Assembly (NCBI GenBank): GCA_963926475.1
Contig: CAWUXE010000019.1
Span: 1-62,829 of the forward strand
DNA length: 62,829 nucleotides
Direction: 5' to 3'
From: UBA2040 sp002384725
GTDB lineage: Bacteria > Bacteroidota > Bacteroidia > Flavobacteriales_D > Crocinitomicaceae
The position numbers and the translations under genes are program-made. This document shows, in pieces, positions 28,163 through 37,155 of this stretch (position 1 is the stretch's first letter; every line of letters begins with the position of its first letter). Below the pieces are notes generated by a model. That model searched no databases. It saw only the letters and a program-made list of their open reading frames with translations, and had not been told where the DNA came from.

Positions 28163-29713
28163 CGACAAAGTAATTCGGAAAGTCGTGCCTTTTTTAGGTT
28201 CAGAATGTAGAACGAATACTCGTCCTTTGTGGTATTCGCTGACGATTCGTTTGACCAAGGAAAGACCGAGGCCCCAGCCGCGTTGCTTGGTGGAAAATCC
28301 GGGGGTGAAGATTTTTTTGATATTCTTTTTTTCTATGCCTTTTCCATTATCTGTGATATCAATGAAGGCATGAGATCCTTCACAATGAATTTTCACATCG
28401 ATTTTTCCTTTGGCTTCCATGGCATCGACACCATTTTTGATGATATTCTCAATCACCCATTCCAACAAAGAAGCATTGTGAGGAACGGGAACCATATTTT
28501 CTTGAACAGAAAAGTTCAGTTCTACGTGTTTTGATATTCTTAATCGTAAATATTCGATGATGCTTTCGGCCGTATGCACCAAATCTGAATCTTTTAGTTT
28601 TGCTTCCGACCCAATCTTTGAGAATCGGTCGGTTACTTTGTCCAAGCGCGTTATGTCGCGGCGCATCTCAATTGTGATGGATTTGTTTATTTCCTCGTTG
28701 TCCAACAATTCCGTCCAAGCCATTAAAGAAGACAAAGGCGTACCCAATTGATGGGCGGTTTCTTTCGCCATTCCAGCCCAGACTTTGTTTTGTTCCGCTT
28801 TTCGGAAAGTTGAAAAAATCAGATAGGCAATGAAAATGAACAGACCAATGATTACAAATTGTATATAGGGGAAGTACTTTAATTGTTTCAACTCAGAACT
28901 ACTGTCAAAGTATAAAAGCATTTCTTGGTTTTCACCAAACAGGATAGGAATTGGGTCGTTGCCTTTCTTCAAGTCATTCATGGTCGTGTCCAACTTTTGC
29001 TTCGAAATCTCTTCTTTAGGTAAGTTACTGCCTATAACACTGTTGTTTTTTACGTCAAATAAGAGCACTGGAACCAATCCTTCGTTGTTAATGAGGTCTT
29101 CGTTGAACGAAGCCAACAAAGAATCTTTATCGTGCTCTAAACGGATAATTTCCTTCGAATCGCCATAGTAGTATGTCATGAAGAGGTCAGTATACACCTC
29201 GATGGTGAAAGGAGGATTAACCGCACTCCATTTTTCGCTCAGTCGAATGAGTGAATCATCGAAAAGCTGTTGAATTTCTTTTTTACTCGCCATTGGATGA
29301 AAAATGCGAATTTCAGAGGTATCGAAGGAGATGTTCACATGGGCCGAAACCTGTTTTTCGTCATCGAGTAAAACTACAGGAATGTTTTTATTCTGATTGA
29401 TAATCTGAAGCGGAAAGGTAATGTCGGAATTCATATCCAAAGAAGTTGGCTTGGCAATTTCTTTACTAGCATCAATCCAAAGCGCTACTTTTTCTCTTTC
29501 TTTTTCCCGAAGTTGGGTGAAGGTTTGATTGGTCAATTTCACCAATTCCACTTTCTTTTTTATGGCACCAGCCCATTGTTTGGCACGTTCTTTCTCACGT
29601 TCATGGACTTTAGAAACGATACGATTGGAAACAAATAGTGACAAACCAACAAAGACCAGTGCGAGCACCAAAAGAATGATTTTCCATCGTTGTTTGTTTG
29701 AATATATGTTCAT
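28157..29713 (-). CDS. Orphan membrane sensor histidine kinase
   Basis: A 518-residue kinase. Two membrane helices (about 11-29 and 284-303) bracket an extracytoplasmic sensor region. The dimerisation/phosphorylation helix carries His321 in KETAHQLGTPLSSL. The ATPase domain shows N-box ENIIKNGVDAME, G1 DNGKGI and the G2 box GWGLGLSLVKRI. HAMP is not recognised. No response regulator is adjacent, so it is an orphan kinase. It lies convergent to the large T9SS gene and upstream of pth, in the same direction. Confidence 0.88.
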   Translation of the reverse strand: MNIYSNKQRWKIILLVLALVFVGLSLFVSNRIVSKVHEREKERAKQWAGAIKKKVELVKLTNQTFTQLREKEREKVALWIDASKEIAKPTSLDMNSDITFPLQIINQNKNIPVVLLDDEKQVSAHVNISFDTSEIRIFHPMASKKEIQQLFDDSLIRLSEKWSAVNPPFTIEVYTDLFMTYYYGDSKEIIRLEHDKDSLLASFNEDLINNEGLVPVLLFDVKNNSVIGSNLPKEEISKQKLDTTMNDLKKGNDPIPILFGENQEMLLYFDSSSELKQLKYFPYIQFVIIGLFIFIAYLIFSTFRKAEQNKVWAGMAKETAHQLGTPLSSLMAWTELLDNEEINKSITIEMRRDITRLDKVTDRFSKIGSEAKLKDSDLVHTAESIIEYLRLRISKHVELNFSVQENMVPVPHNASLLEWVIENIIKNGVDAMEAKGKIDVKIHCEGSHAFIDITDNGKGIEKKNIKKIFTPGFSTKQRGWGLGLSLVKRIVSEYHKGRVFVLHSEPKKGTTFRITLSL

Positions 29714-29765
29714 CTAAACCTTTGAATTCCTTTATAAATGTAAGTATTACCTGCGGAATTATAAA

Positions 29766-30329
29766 TTATTTATTGTTCCATTGCGACATTGTATGCTGTA
29801 AACCGATTGTTGTGTAGCTTTTGATAAATTCTTTAGCAACGTCAATCCGCTTTTGAAGTGTTTCTCTTTCTTCGGGCGACCAATCGCCAAGCACATAGTC
29901 GACTTGTTGGCCTTTGTTGAATTCGCTGCCTACACCAAATCTCAGCCTTGTGTAAGCGCTTGTATTTAATGCAGCTTGTATGTCTTTTAACCCATTGTGG
30001 CCGCCATCTGATCCTTTTCCTTTCATGCGCAATTTGCCAAAGGGAAGTGCAAGATCATCGGTTACGACAACAACATTTTCCAAAGGAATTTTATGCTGTT
30101 GCATCCAGTAATTGAGCGATTTTCCCGAAAGATTCATGTAGGTCGAAGGTTTAATACAGATCAGATGTCTGCCCTTGAACTTCACCTGCGAAACATCGCC
30201 CAGTTTTTCTGTTTTGAATTCACCTTTCAATTCTTCGGTCAAAGCATCTACTACTTTAAAACCGATGTTGTGTCTGGTTTCAGCATATTTCTCTCCAGGG
30301 TTTCCAAGTCCGACAATCAGGAATTTCAT
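29766..30329 (-). CDS. pth: Peptidyl-tRNA hydrolase
   Basis: The 187-residue enzyme has the family signatures: GLGNPGEKYAETRHNIGF (with Asn10 and His20), STYMNLSGKSL, TDDLALPFGKLR and GSDGGHNGLKDI. It releases peptides from dropped-off peptidyl-tRNAs. The usual catalytic His is in the RHNIGF motif. Upstream of it lies the OmpA gene with a terminator in between. Confidence 0.96.
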   Translation of the reverse strand: MKFLIVGLGNPGEKYAETRHNIGFKVVDALTEELKGEFKTEKLGDVSQVKFKGRHLICIKPSTYMNLSGKSLNYWMQQHKIPLENVVVVTDDLALPFGKLRMKGKGSDGGHNGLKDIQAALNTSAYTRLRFGVGSEFNKGQQVDYVLGDWSPEERETLQKRIDVAKEFIKSYTTIGLQHTMSQWNNK

Positions 30330-30358
30330 TTCAATTATTTTTCGCTAAAATACAAAAC

Positions 30359-30393
30359 AAAGAAAGAGGTTAGCAACGCCCACCTCTTTCTTT
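30359..30393 (-). terminator. Terminator after the OmpA gene
   Basis: A perfect 12-bp stem, AAAGAAAGAGGT / ACCTCTTTCTTT, with an 11-nt loop lies between ompA-like and pth. The minus-strand 3' side continues T-rich. Confidence 0.65.
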
Positions 30394-30410
30394 ACTGTAT
30401 TGTGATTCTA

Positions 30411-31898
30411 TTAGAATTTCACTTTAAACTCAACACGACGGTTTTCAGCTCTACCAGCTGCAGTATCGTTAGTAGCTTTTGGCTGTGTAATACCGAATCC
30501 TTCCGAATCCATTCTTCCAGTATCAATTCCTTTTTCAACCAAGTATGCCTTAACAGAAGTAGCTCTTTCTTTCGAAAGTGTCATGTTCTTAGCAGCATCA
30601 CCTTGTGAATCTGTGTGACCATGGATATCCAATTTGTACTCTGGATTGTCTTCCATGATTTTAGCAACATTATTTAAGATAGCGTAAGAAGAAGTTTTGA
30701 TAACCGCTTTAGATGTTTCAAATTGAACACCTTTTAAGGCTTGATCGAATACTTTTTTCGTTTCTTCTTTGATCTCAGGACATCCGTTGTTTGAAGCAAT
30801 GCCTTTAACTGTAGGACATTCGTCCACGTTATCAGCAATTCCATCACCATCTGTATCAGGACAACCTTTCATATCTACTGTTCCTTTTACTGTAGGACAA
30901 GCATCTTCAGCATCAGTGATTCCGTCACCATCCGTATCAGGACAGCCTTTCATTGCAATAATACCGAATACATCTGGACAAGCATCTTCTGAATCTTGGA
31001 TACCATCTTTATCTCTGTCTGGGCATCCTTTTGCAGAAATAACACCTTTAACCGCAGGGCAAGCATCCTCAGCGTCAATGATTCCGTCATCATCTGTATC
31101 AGGACAACCTTTCATTGAAGGTAAACCGGCAACTTCAGGACATTTATCTTGGTAATCAGCAACACCGTCACCATCTGAATCATTGGGACAACCAAACAAA
31201 TCAACAGCTACACCAGCAGGTGTGTTAGGACATTTGTCTCTTTTGTCAGAAACTCCGTCACCGTCAGTATCAACGATTTTTCCGATAGGAATAACGATTC
31301 CCATGGAGTGAATGATGAATTGGTCACCTGCTCCGTTTTCTGTATGATCTGTGTTATCAGATGTTTGGTAAGCGCAGTTAAGGTTGTAATTCAAACCTAA
31401 GTAATCTGTCAACATAACATGGAATCCTAATCCTGTGTTCAATGTCAAGGCAGCACCTGGAGTATTGATAGAAGGAATATCTGAATCTTCGAATGTGTTT
31501 GCTACTCCCAAACCACCGAAAATGTATGGTTGGATCAATGCATCTTCTTTTATCCAAGAACCGTTATTGAATTTCAATCGAGCTTGTAAATTTGCTTTCA
31601 ATACGTCTCCGCGGAATCCGTTAGCCTGTCCTAGTGCAGTTCCGTCTATGTGAAAACCATGTTCACCATAACCTAAATCCAAACCTACATTTACCCAAGG
31701 GTTTACATAATAAATAATAGTTGCGCCGACTTGCGTTCTAAAGGTATTGTTAATGTTGAACCATTCTTGATTCAATTCTCCTCTGTAATCACTAACTCCA
31801 GCGTAAATTCCAACGGCTAGCTTTTTTTCAGTAGATTGAGCTTTTGCGTTAAGAGATAGCCCTAAGATTGTCCCAATAATTAATAGTCTTAAATTCAT
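30411..31898 (-). CDS. OmpA-family outer-membrane protein with calcium-binding repeats
   Basis: A 495-residue protein with signal peptide (LGLSLNAKAQ), an N-terminal beta-barrel domain (~25-200), a run of thrombospondin type 3 repeats (Dx(D/N)xDGxxD... patterns such as DTDGDGVSDKRDKCP and DTDDDGIIDAEDACP, about seven copies) and a C-terminal OmpA peptidoglycan-binding domain (LDIHGHTDSQGD, NRRVEFKVKF). It anchors the outer membrane to the wall. The reading frame extends upstream to 31952, but the ATG at 31898 begins the signal peptide and a consensus TAAATTTG box lies at 31922-31929. Confidence 0.9.
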   Translation of the reverse strand: MNLRLLIIGTILGLSLNAKAQSTEKKLAVGIYAGVSDYRGELNQEWFNINNTFRTQVGATIIYYVNPWVNVGLDLGYGEHGFHIDGTALGQANGFRGDVLKANLQARLKFNNGSWIKEDALIQPYIFGGLGVANTFEDSDIPSINTPGAALTLNTGLGFHVMLTDYLGLNYNLNCAYQTSDNTDHTENGAGDQFIIHSMGIVIPIGKIVDTDGDGVSDKRDKCPNTPAGVAVDLFGCPNDSDGDGVADYQDKCPEVAGLPSMKGCPDTDDDGIIDAEDACPAVKGVISAKGCPDRDKDGIQDSEDACPDVFGIIAMKGCPDTDGDGITDAEDACPTVKGTVDMKGCPDTDGDGIADNVDECPTVKGIASNNGCPEIKEETKKVFDQALKGVQFETSKAVIKTSSYAILNNVAKIMEDNPEYKLDIHGHTDSQGDAAKNMTLSKERATSVKAYLVEKGIDTGRMDSEGFGITQPKATNDTAAGRAENRRVEFKVKF

Positions 31899-31921
31899 AG
31901 TATAAAATATTTTTAGTGGTA

Positions 31922-31929
31922 CAAATTTA
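31922..31929 (-). promoter_or_regulatory. Bacteroidota -7 box for the OmpA gene
   Basis: TAAATTTG on the minus strand, 23 nt upstream of the chosen ATG at 31898. A longer upstream reading frame would include this box, so it supports the shorter start. Confidence 0.55.
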
Positions 31930-31973
31930 ATGTATAATGACATGCATAACATTCTTTTACATTTATTTAAGAG

Positions 31974-32963
31974 TTATGAAAAGTCATTGGAAATCAAGAA
32001 GTAAGGCTCAGGAATGCTTTTTTGAGAAGTGTTTAGAACGTAAAAATCGACCGGGTTTACACCCAAAAATCGATGTCCAATTCCCCAGTTAATTGGGTCT
32101 AATATTTTGAGTCGAGAATCGACCCACCAAATGGCTAATTTTTTATCTTCAACAGCAAGTATACTTTCCAAAAGCTCAGCATATTTTTTCGGATCGTCTT
32201 TATCTATCCAAACATGGTCAACTCCTATGAATTGATGATTATTTGGAACGACCATTTTTTTAATAAATGGTATAAAAGGAATTATTTTGGTCAGTATTTT
32301 TCCGAAGCGTCCTGGTAGACGAAATATTTTCCAATTTAATCGATTTATTGCTGCTATTCCAACGAGTTTATTGTCTTCTGAAATAAGTCCGTAAAATTGC
32401 TCGAATTTTTTCACATTGTGGAAGAAAGATTCGGTCTCAAAATGCTTGATTTTCTCCTCGAGAATCGGGTCGTCAAAGTTTAAAATCGTAACTCTTTTGG
32501 ATGATTTTGGTGATAATCTAGAAAATGTTTGGGTGTAAAAAGTGCTTATTTTGGCAAAACCAAGTTCGTTTGCAAAGTTAAAACTGCGGTCATTTTTCGG
32601 GTCTATATAGGCATAAAAGCAATCCACTTCGCCCGATTCGAGTTTATTTCTGAAAAACTGTTTCAATCCCGCTCTTAGTTGTGAATTTCTGTTTGTTTTC
32701 CCTTTTTTCCCGGTGCTTTGGAACAAGCTGTTAAAGGCAAAGTAACGGATGTACCAGTTTTTTCCTCTACGACAGAACGTGATGTTCGCTATTATTTTCT
32801 CGTTTCGGATTAAAGATAAATGAAGAGGATTGTCCAATTCCTTAATCCGTTGGGCGGTGTTTAAGTGTTGATATCGCGCGCCATTTGTCCCAAGTATAGT
32901 TCCTTCCAAAAACTGAATTAATTCGGGTGTTGCTTCTTCGTATATTCTAAATGCAGGGTGCAT
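31974..32963 (-). CDS. GNAT-like N-acetyltransferase fold protein
   Basis: A 329-residue protein without a recognised name. Its first two-thirds read like GNAT folds: a start with a mixed alpha/beta pattern, NITFCRRGKNWYIRYFAF and the typical GNAT end of motif A/B, CFYAYIDPKNDRSFNFANE followed by LGFAKI. A second GNAT-like half may follow (WWVDSRLKILDPINWGIGH). The acceptor is unknown. It follows the alcohol dehydrogenase directly (TAA-ATG abutting), so the two are one operon. Confidence 0.55.
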   Translation of the reverse strand: MHPAFRIYEEATPELIQFLEGTILGTNGARYQHLNTAQRIKELDNPLHLSLIRNEKIIANITFCRRGKNWYIRYFAFNSLFQSTGKKGKTNRNSQLRAGLKQFFRNKLESGEVDCFYAYIDPKNDRSFNFANELGFAKISTFYTQTFSRLSPKSSKRVTILNFDDPILEEKIKHFETESFFHNVKKFEQFYGLISEDNKLVGIAAINRLNWKIFRLPGRFGKILTKIIPFIPFIKKMVVPNNHQFIGVDHVWIDKDDPKKYAELLESILAVEDKKLAIWWVDSRLKILDPINWGIGHRFLGVNPVDFYVLNTSQKSIPEPYFLISNDFS

Positions 32964-34133
32964 TTAAAGCGCCGCTTGGACAATATTCTTAACGTCTTCA
33001 GGAGTAATCGCTTGTCGTTCGCCCATTGCAACCCAACCTCGCTCTACGAATCTTTGTTTCACCAATTCAGGGAAGTTGTCATTGACTTTGGTATAACTTG
33101 AAATAGTCGTTTGAATGCCCAGATTGTGGAAAAAGCCTTCCATTTTCTGTAAAGCCGTTTTAGCAATTTCGTCATCCGAACCGCTCAAATTCCAAACTCT
33201 TTTGCCATATTGAACGAGCTTCTCTTTTTTGTTTGAGAATTGATTCTCGTACAATCTGGGCGCAATAATGGCTAAGGTACGTGCATGATCAATACCGAAA
33301 AAAGCCGTTAGTTCATGGCCAATCATATGGGTGCACCAATCGGTGGGAACACCCAATCTTAAATTTCCGTTCAAGGCATGCGTCGCACACCACATCAAGT
33401 TGGATGCGAGCTTGTAATTGGACGGGTCTTTCATTACCTCTGGGCCAACTTCAATCAAGGTAGAGAGAATCGCTTCGGCTTGTCGTTCTTGTAATAAATT
33501 ATCTGTAGGATAGGTTAAATATTGTTCCAAAGTATGCATAAATGCGTCGACGATACCATTTGCAATTTGTCTTTCGGGTAAACTCGCTACGACATTTGGA
33601 TCGCACAATGAGAACTTTGGAAAGAATAATGGGCCTCCCATTGTTCGTTTTTCATTCAGGCCGCTTCTGCTAATGACTGCTCCAGAATTCGCTTCAGAAC
33701 CTGTGGCTGGCAAGGTTAAAATGGTTCCAAAAGCAATCGCTTCTGAAAAAACTTTCCCTTCTTCACGCACAAGTACCTCCCATGGGTCTCCATCATATTT
33801 GGTTGCTCCTACGATGAACTTTGCGCCATCAATTACACTGCCGCCGCCTACTGCCAAAATAAACTCGATGTTTTCTTTTTTACAGATTTCGACTGCTTTC
33901 ATCAAAGTGGTGAATTGCGGATTGGCCTCAATTCCACCAAACTCGATTATTTTAAAATCGGTGAGCTGATCCGTCACTTTTTTGTGAACACCATTTTTAA
34001 AAATTGACCCACCTCCATAAGCCAGCATTATTTTGGGCTGATCCGTATAGCTTTTTATTAATTCACTGAGTTTTTCGTAATGGTCGTCTCCGAAGAGAAT
34101 ACGAGTTGGATTGATGACATCGAAATTTTGCAT
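32964..34133 (-). CDS. Iron-containing alcohol dehydrogenase
   Basis: A 389-residue group III dehydrogenase. The NAD(P) region shows GGGSVIDGAKFI. The metal-binding residues are in DAFMHTLEQY and in the later GHELTAFFGIDHARTLAI. It resembles the NADPH-dependent butanol dehydrogenase branch that reduces aldehydes. It starts MQNFDVINPTRILFG as that branch does. The next gene downstream abuts it without a gap. Confidence 0.9.
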   Translation of the reverse strand: MQNFDVINPTRILFGDDHYEKLSELIKSYTDQPKIMLAYGGGSIFKNGVHKKVTDQLTDFKIIEFGGIEANPQFTTLMKAVEICKKENIEFILAVGGGSVIDGAKFIVGATKYDGDPWEVLVREEGKVFSEAIAFGTILTLPATGSEANSGAVISRSGLNEKRTMGGPLFFPKFSLCDPNVVASLPERQIANGIVDAFMHTLEQYLTYPTDNLLQERQAEAILSTLIEVGPEVMKDPSNYKLASNLMWCATHALNGNLRLGVPTDWCTHMIGHELTAFFGIDHARTLAIIAPRLYENQFSNKKEKLVQYGKRVWNLSGSDDEIAKTALQKMEGFFHNLGIQTTISSYTKVNDNFPELVKQRFVERGWVAMGERQAITPEDVKNIVQAAL

Positions 34134-34144
34134 GCTACAAAAAT

Positions 34145-34180
34145 AAAAAACCCCACTCCGTTTAGCACGAAATGGGGGGT
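34145..34180 (-). terminator. Terminator of the exbB-exbD operon
   Basis: On the minus strand CCCCA ... TGGGG is followed by TTTTTTATTT. It lies 19 nt past the last exbD stop codon. Confidence 0.7.
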
Positions 34181-34198
34181 GAATAATATATAAATTTT

Positions 34199-34714
34199 TT
34201 AGTTGACTCCGTTATCTCTGACTGCGTATGCTATTTTCAACCCGTTTACATCTTGTAGTTGCTTACGAATATCGAATATTAACCCAGTTGGAGCACCTTC
34301 ATCTGCTTTTACACATGTTATAACTCCTTCAATAGGAACAGCAACACGTGCCGCCTTTTGATCGAATTTGTCTTTTTTCCATGAACCAACCGCGTTCATA
34401 GTGTATAATTCATCTGCCACAACGTTTGTCACAACATTATCCAAGGACAAAGCATACCCCATTTTGAAATCATCGGCTCTTTTCTTATTTCTTGGTTTCC
34501 CTAAATATAGGAAATCAATTTCAGAACGTTGCTTGTAGGGGGTCAAATCAGTTGTGCGAACCCCAGTTGGAGGTGTTACCTCAACAGTTGGATCGACCTC
34601 CTTACTCGTTGTTGCAACCATAAAGAAGAACAAAAGCATGAAAACGATATCAGGAAGTGACGAGGTATTTACCCCGGGAACTTTTCTAGCGCCATCTTTT
34701 TTAAACTTTGACAT
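34199..34714 (-). CDS. exbD: ExbD-type biopolymer transport protein (second copy)
   Basis: A 171-residue protein with one N-terminal membrane segment preceded by a Bacteroidota ExbD start (VNTSSLPDIVFMLLFFFMVA); the membrane Asp (in LPDIVF) is the proton-pathway residue in ExbD. The rest is periplasmic. With ExbB it uses the proton gradient to energise TonB-dependent outer-membrane receptors. It is the last gene of a four-gene cluster. Confidence 0.88.
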   Translation of the reverse strand: MSKFKKDGARKVPGVNTSSLPDIVFMLLFFFMVATTSKEVDPTVEVTPPTGVRTTDLTPYKQRSEIDFLYLGKPRNKKRADDFKMGYALSLDNVVTNVVADELYTMNAVGSWKKDKFDQKAARVAVPIEGVITCVKADEGAPTGLIFDIRKQLQDVNGLKIAYAVRDNGVN

Positions 34715-34718
34715 CTTC

Positions 34719-35471
34719 TTATTGTTTAGGTGTTACTTCAATAATACGAGCAGGGTAAAGAATTTCGAGTAAGTCCAATTTTTGACGATCTTCATTGTTC
34801 TCATCTTGATTGAACCGTTTCTCAATAACCGCGTACGATTCTTCAAATAATCGCAATGCTTCTTTGTTTCTTAACTCGTAAATTCCTTCTTGAATCTCAC
34901 TGTGAATTTTTGAAAACAAGCCATAATTTGTAGCTGTTTGAACTTCAATACGTATGTTGGCAGTTTGATCAACCTCTGGAAGAGTAGATGCTCCGTACAA
35001 TTTTAAAGCTCGCTTTTTCTTTTCCCATTCAGCCAATTGACTGTATGTAAATTCAATCATTTCATCGCTATACTCTTCCGCTTCCATCATTTCTGTCCGC
35101 GCAATGGTTTCATCAATTTTTTTGTTGATGTAGGCCATAGAAGAAAACGTATACAGCGGGAAGTTATTGATGTTTGTTCCAGTTATTTTTTCGTTTTTCG
35201 TATAAAACTCAACAATTCTTTCCGATATTTTATCCCGATCTGTCATGATTTCATCGCGCACCATCAATTGATTCTTGTTGTTGGCTTTGATAGCCATGAT
35301 ACAACGTTGTTCAACGGGTACAGGAGGAATTGTAGTTTCAATTTTCTTTGGGATGCTGCGGATATACGCCTGATCCTTATCCATTGTAGTAGTTACGAGG
35401 AAAAAGATAAGTAACAAGAAGGCGATATCCGCCATCGAACCTGCATTAATTTCTGGGATATCGCGTGCCAT
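34719..35471 (-). CDS. exbD: ExbD-type biopolymer transport protein (long copy)
   Basis: A 250-residue ExbD with the same single membrane segment near the N-terminus (AGSMADIAFLLLIFFLV; Asp in MADIAF) and an unusually long, partly coiled periplasmic domain (about 60-250) with many Glu/Lys. Two ExbD genes behind one ExbB is the usual arrangement in Bacteroidota, and the long one may extend further into the periplasm. It is separated from the next gene by 4 nt. Confidence 0.85.
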   Translation of the reverse strand: MARDIPEINAGSMADIAFLLLIFFLVTTTMDKDQAYIRSIPKKIETTIPPVPVEQRCIMAIKANNKNQLMVRDEIMTDRDKISERIVEFYTKNEKITGTNINNFPLYTFSSMAYINKKIDETIARTEMMEAEEYSDEMIEFTYSQLAEWEKKKRALKLYGASTLPEVDQTANIRIEVQTATNYGLFSKIHSEIQEGIYELRNKEALRLFEESYAVIEKRFNQDENNEDRQKLDLLEILYPARIIEVTPKQ

Positions 35472-35474
35472 CTT

Positions 35475-35951
35475 TTATCTGTTTAAAAGTTTTCTAACCA
35501 TTCCTGCAAGGATAACACCAACTGCAGCAATTAAACTGAGCAATACAGTCCAAATACCAGCCGTTGTTAAATTAACAGCGCTACTCGACGCAGACACACC
35601 TTTAGACGTCAAGCCCAAAGTAGTTTCAGAATCAGCAGATCCGATTAGATAGATTAAAAAGAACACGACGAATGCAACCACTATTCCAATAATGGACATG
35701 AGTGTCTTCTTTGGGTTGGAGACTAATTGAGTCCCAAAGAAGAAGAAAACTAACGCAACACACAAGAGGAATATTGCGATGAAGAAATAGACAGCGAAGT
35801 TCATTGTCGTTCCATCACGGAATGCGTCAATGACATCCTTAGTGTCTGTATTTATATTCGGACCAAAGAAAAGGAAAAGACAAGCTACAACACCGATACC
35901 GGCGATAGCTACTTTTGCTATGTTGGTTACTTTTGAAATATTATCTGACAT
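35475..35951 (-). CDS. Small membrane protein of the exbB-exbD cluster
   Basis: A 158-residue protein with four hydrophobic segments (about 14-29, 50-72, 83-104 and 128-152) and no known enzymatic motif. Genes for such proteins are found between exbB and exbD in Bacteroidota; the role is unknown but position and spacing (3 and 40 nt) point to the TonB-energising complex. Confidence 0.65.
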   Translation of the reverse strand: MSDNISKVTNIAKVAIAGIGVVACLFLFFGPNINTDTKDVIDAFRDGTTMNFAVYFFIAIFLLCVALVFFFFGTQLVSNPKKTLMSIIGIVVAFVVFFLIYLIGSADSETTLGLTSKGVSASSSAVNLTTAGIWTVLLSLIAAVGVILAGMVRKLLNR

Positions 35952-35991
35952 ATTTTTTCGTTTTGTAGATTACAATTACAACGAAGAAGTA

Positions 35992-36834
35992 TTACTTCGC
36001 CATTTTGTTTTTCAACATCATATCTGTCAATGAGATAGACGCATCTTCCATTTCATTTACGATTCCGTCAACTTTAGAAACGATGTAATTGTAAAATATT
36101 TGAAGAATAATCGCTGCAATCAAACCAAATACTGTTGTCAATAGTGATACCTTAATACCACCGGCAACTGTAGTTGGAGATACTTGACCATCCTTAATAA
36201 TTTTATCGAAGGCTTGGATCATCCCGATTACCGTACCCAAGAATCCTAACATCGGTGCAAGGGCAATAAACAATGAAAGCCAAGAAAGACCTTTTTCTAA
36301 AAGTCCCATTTGAACTCCACCATAAGAAACCACTGATTTTTCAACCATTTCGATTCCTTCGTCCGCTCGGTCCAACCCTTGGTAGTATATAGAAGCAATA
36401 GGTCCACGTGTATTTCTACACAAGTCTTTTGCCGCTTCAACTCCACCTGATTGCAAGGCAGTTTCAACCTCACCAACAAATTTTGCCGTGTTGATAGTAG
36501 ATAAATTCAAATAAACGATACGCTCAATTGAAAGTGCAATACCGATAATCAAACAAATTAATACTGGAGTCATCCATACAACATCACCTTCAATGTACTG
36601 TTGCTTCAATGTTTGAATGAAATTCAACTCTACTTCCTCATCACCAGTTTTTGCAGCCTTAGTAGCGCCTTCTTTTGCATCATTTACAACGGATGACGCT
36701 TCTTCTTTTGCCGCACTTGATGCTGCTTCTGTTGGTGCCTCAGCGCCTGCCTCACCAGGAACTGCAAGGGATACATTTGTAAGTCCAAATGCTAAAACGG
36801 CTGTTAGAGCCAAAGAACTAATTATTTTTTTCAT
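35992..36834 (-). CDS. exbB: ExbB/TolQ/MotA-type proton channel protein
   Basis: A 280-residue protein. A signal-like start and an Ala/Glu-rich segment (about 25-70) precede the ExbB fold: a first membrane helix (WMTPVLICLIIGIALSIERI), then two close helices near the C-terminus (SLFIALAPMLGFLGTVIGMI and GIKVSLLTTVFGLIAAIILQI) with the Pro/Gly-rich linker typical of the family. It forms the pentamer around ExbD and drives TonB. The promoter box TAAATTTG is at 36865-36872. Confidence 0.9.
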   Translation of the reverse strand: MKKIISSLALTAVLAFGLTNVSLAVPGEAGAEAPTEAASSAAKEEASSVVNDAKEGATKAAKTGDEEVELNFIQTLKQQYIEGDVVWMTPVLICLIIGIALSIERIVYLNLSTINTAKFVGEVETALQSGGVEAAKDLCRNTRGPIASIYYQGLDRADEGIEMVEKSVVSYGGVQMGLLEKGLSWLSLFIALAPMLGFLGTVIGMIQAFDKIIKDGQVSPTTVAGGIKVSLLTTVFGLIAAIILQIFYNYIVSKVDGIVNEMEDASISLTDMMLKNKMAK

Positions 36835-36864
36835 GTTCTAAAAGATTAATTTAATCGTACTATT

Positions 36865-36872
36865 CAAATTTA
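36865..36872 (-). promoter_or_regulatory. Bacteroidota -7 box for exbB
   Basis: TAAATTTG on the minus strand, 30 nt upstream of the exbB ATG. It would serve the four-gene cluster. Confidence 0.5.
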
Positions 36873-37034
36873 TAAGTCAAAAATAAAAAATTATTTCACA
36901 AAGAGCGCAACAACGTTTTGCCAATCGCGAATTTCTAGAGATTCTGCTCTAAAAATACTTTTATACTTGCCTTTCAGCAATTTATTAGGACACCCACCTA
37001 AATTTAATTTCTTTTGCGTGACTTTCGTCACTTC

Positions 37035-37126
37035 TGGCGGAGAGAGAGGGATTCGAACCCTCGGTACCACTTTCGCAGTACACACGCTTTCCAAGCGTGC
37101 TCCTTCAGCCACTCGGACACCTCTCC
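37035..37126 (-). tRNA. tRNA-Ser (anticodon GGA)
   Basis: On the minus strand the sequence folds as a class II tRNA with a long variable arm: acceptor GGAGAGG pairs with TCTCTCC, the anticodon stem is CACGC/GCGTG around TTGGAAA, giving anticodon GGA (serine UCC/UCU), and the T arm is GAGGG-TTCGAAT-CCCTC. The discriminator is G and CCA is encoded. Confidence 0.95.
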
Positions 37127-37155
37127 TTTTTTGGGAGGGCTAAAGTACAAATAAA

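Noticed and set aside
30769..31155. 128-residue plus-strand ORF opposite the OmpA gene
   Set aside because: It is the antisense shadow of the repeated calcium-binding motifs.
36891..37112. ORF of 73 residues on the minus strand
   Set aside because: It runs through the tRNA-Ser and is caused by it.
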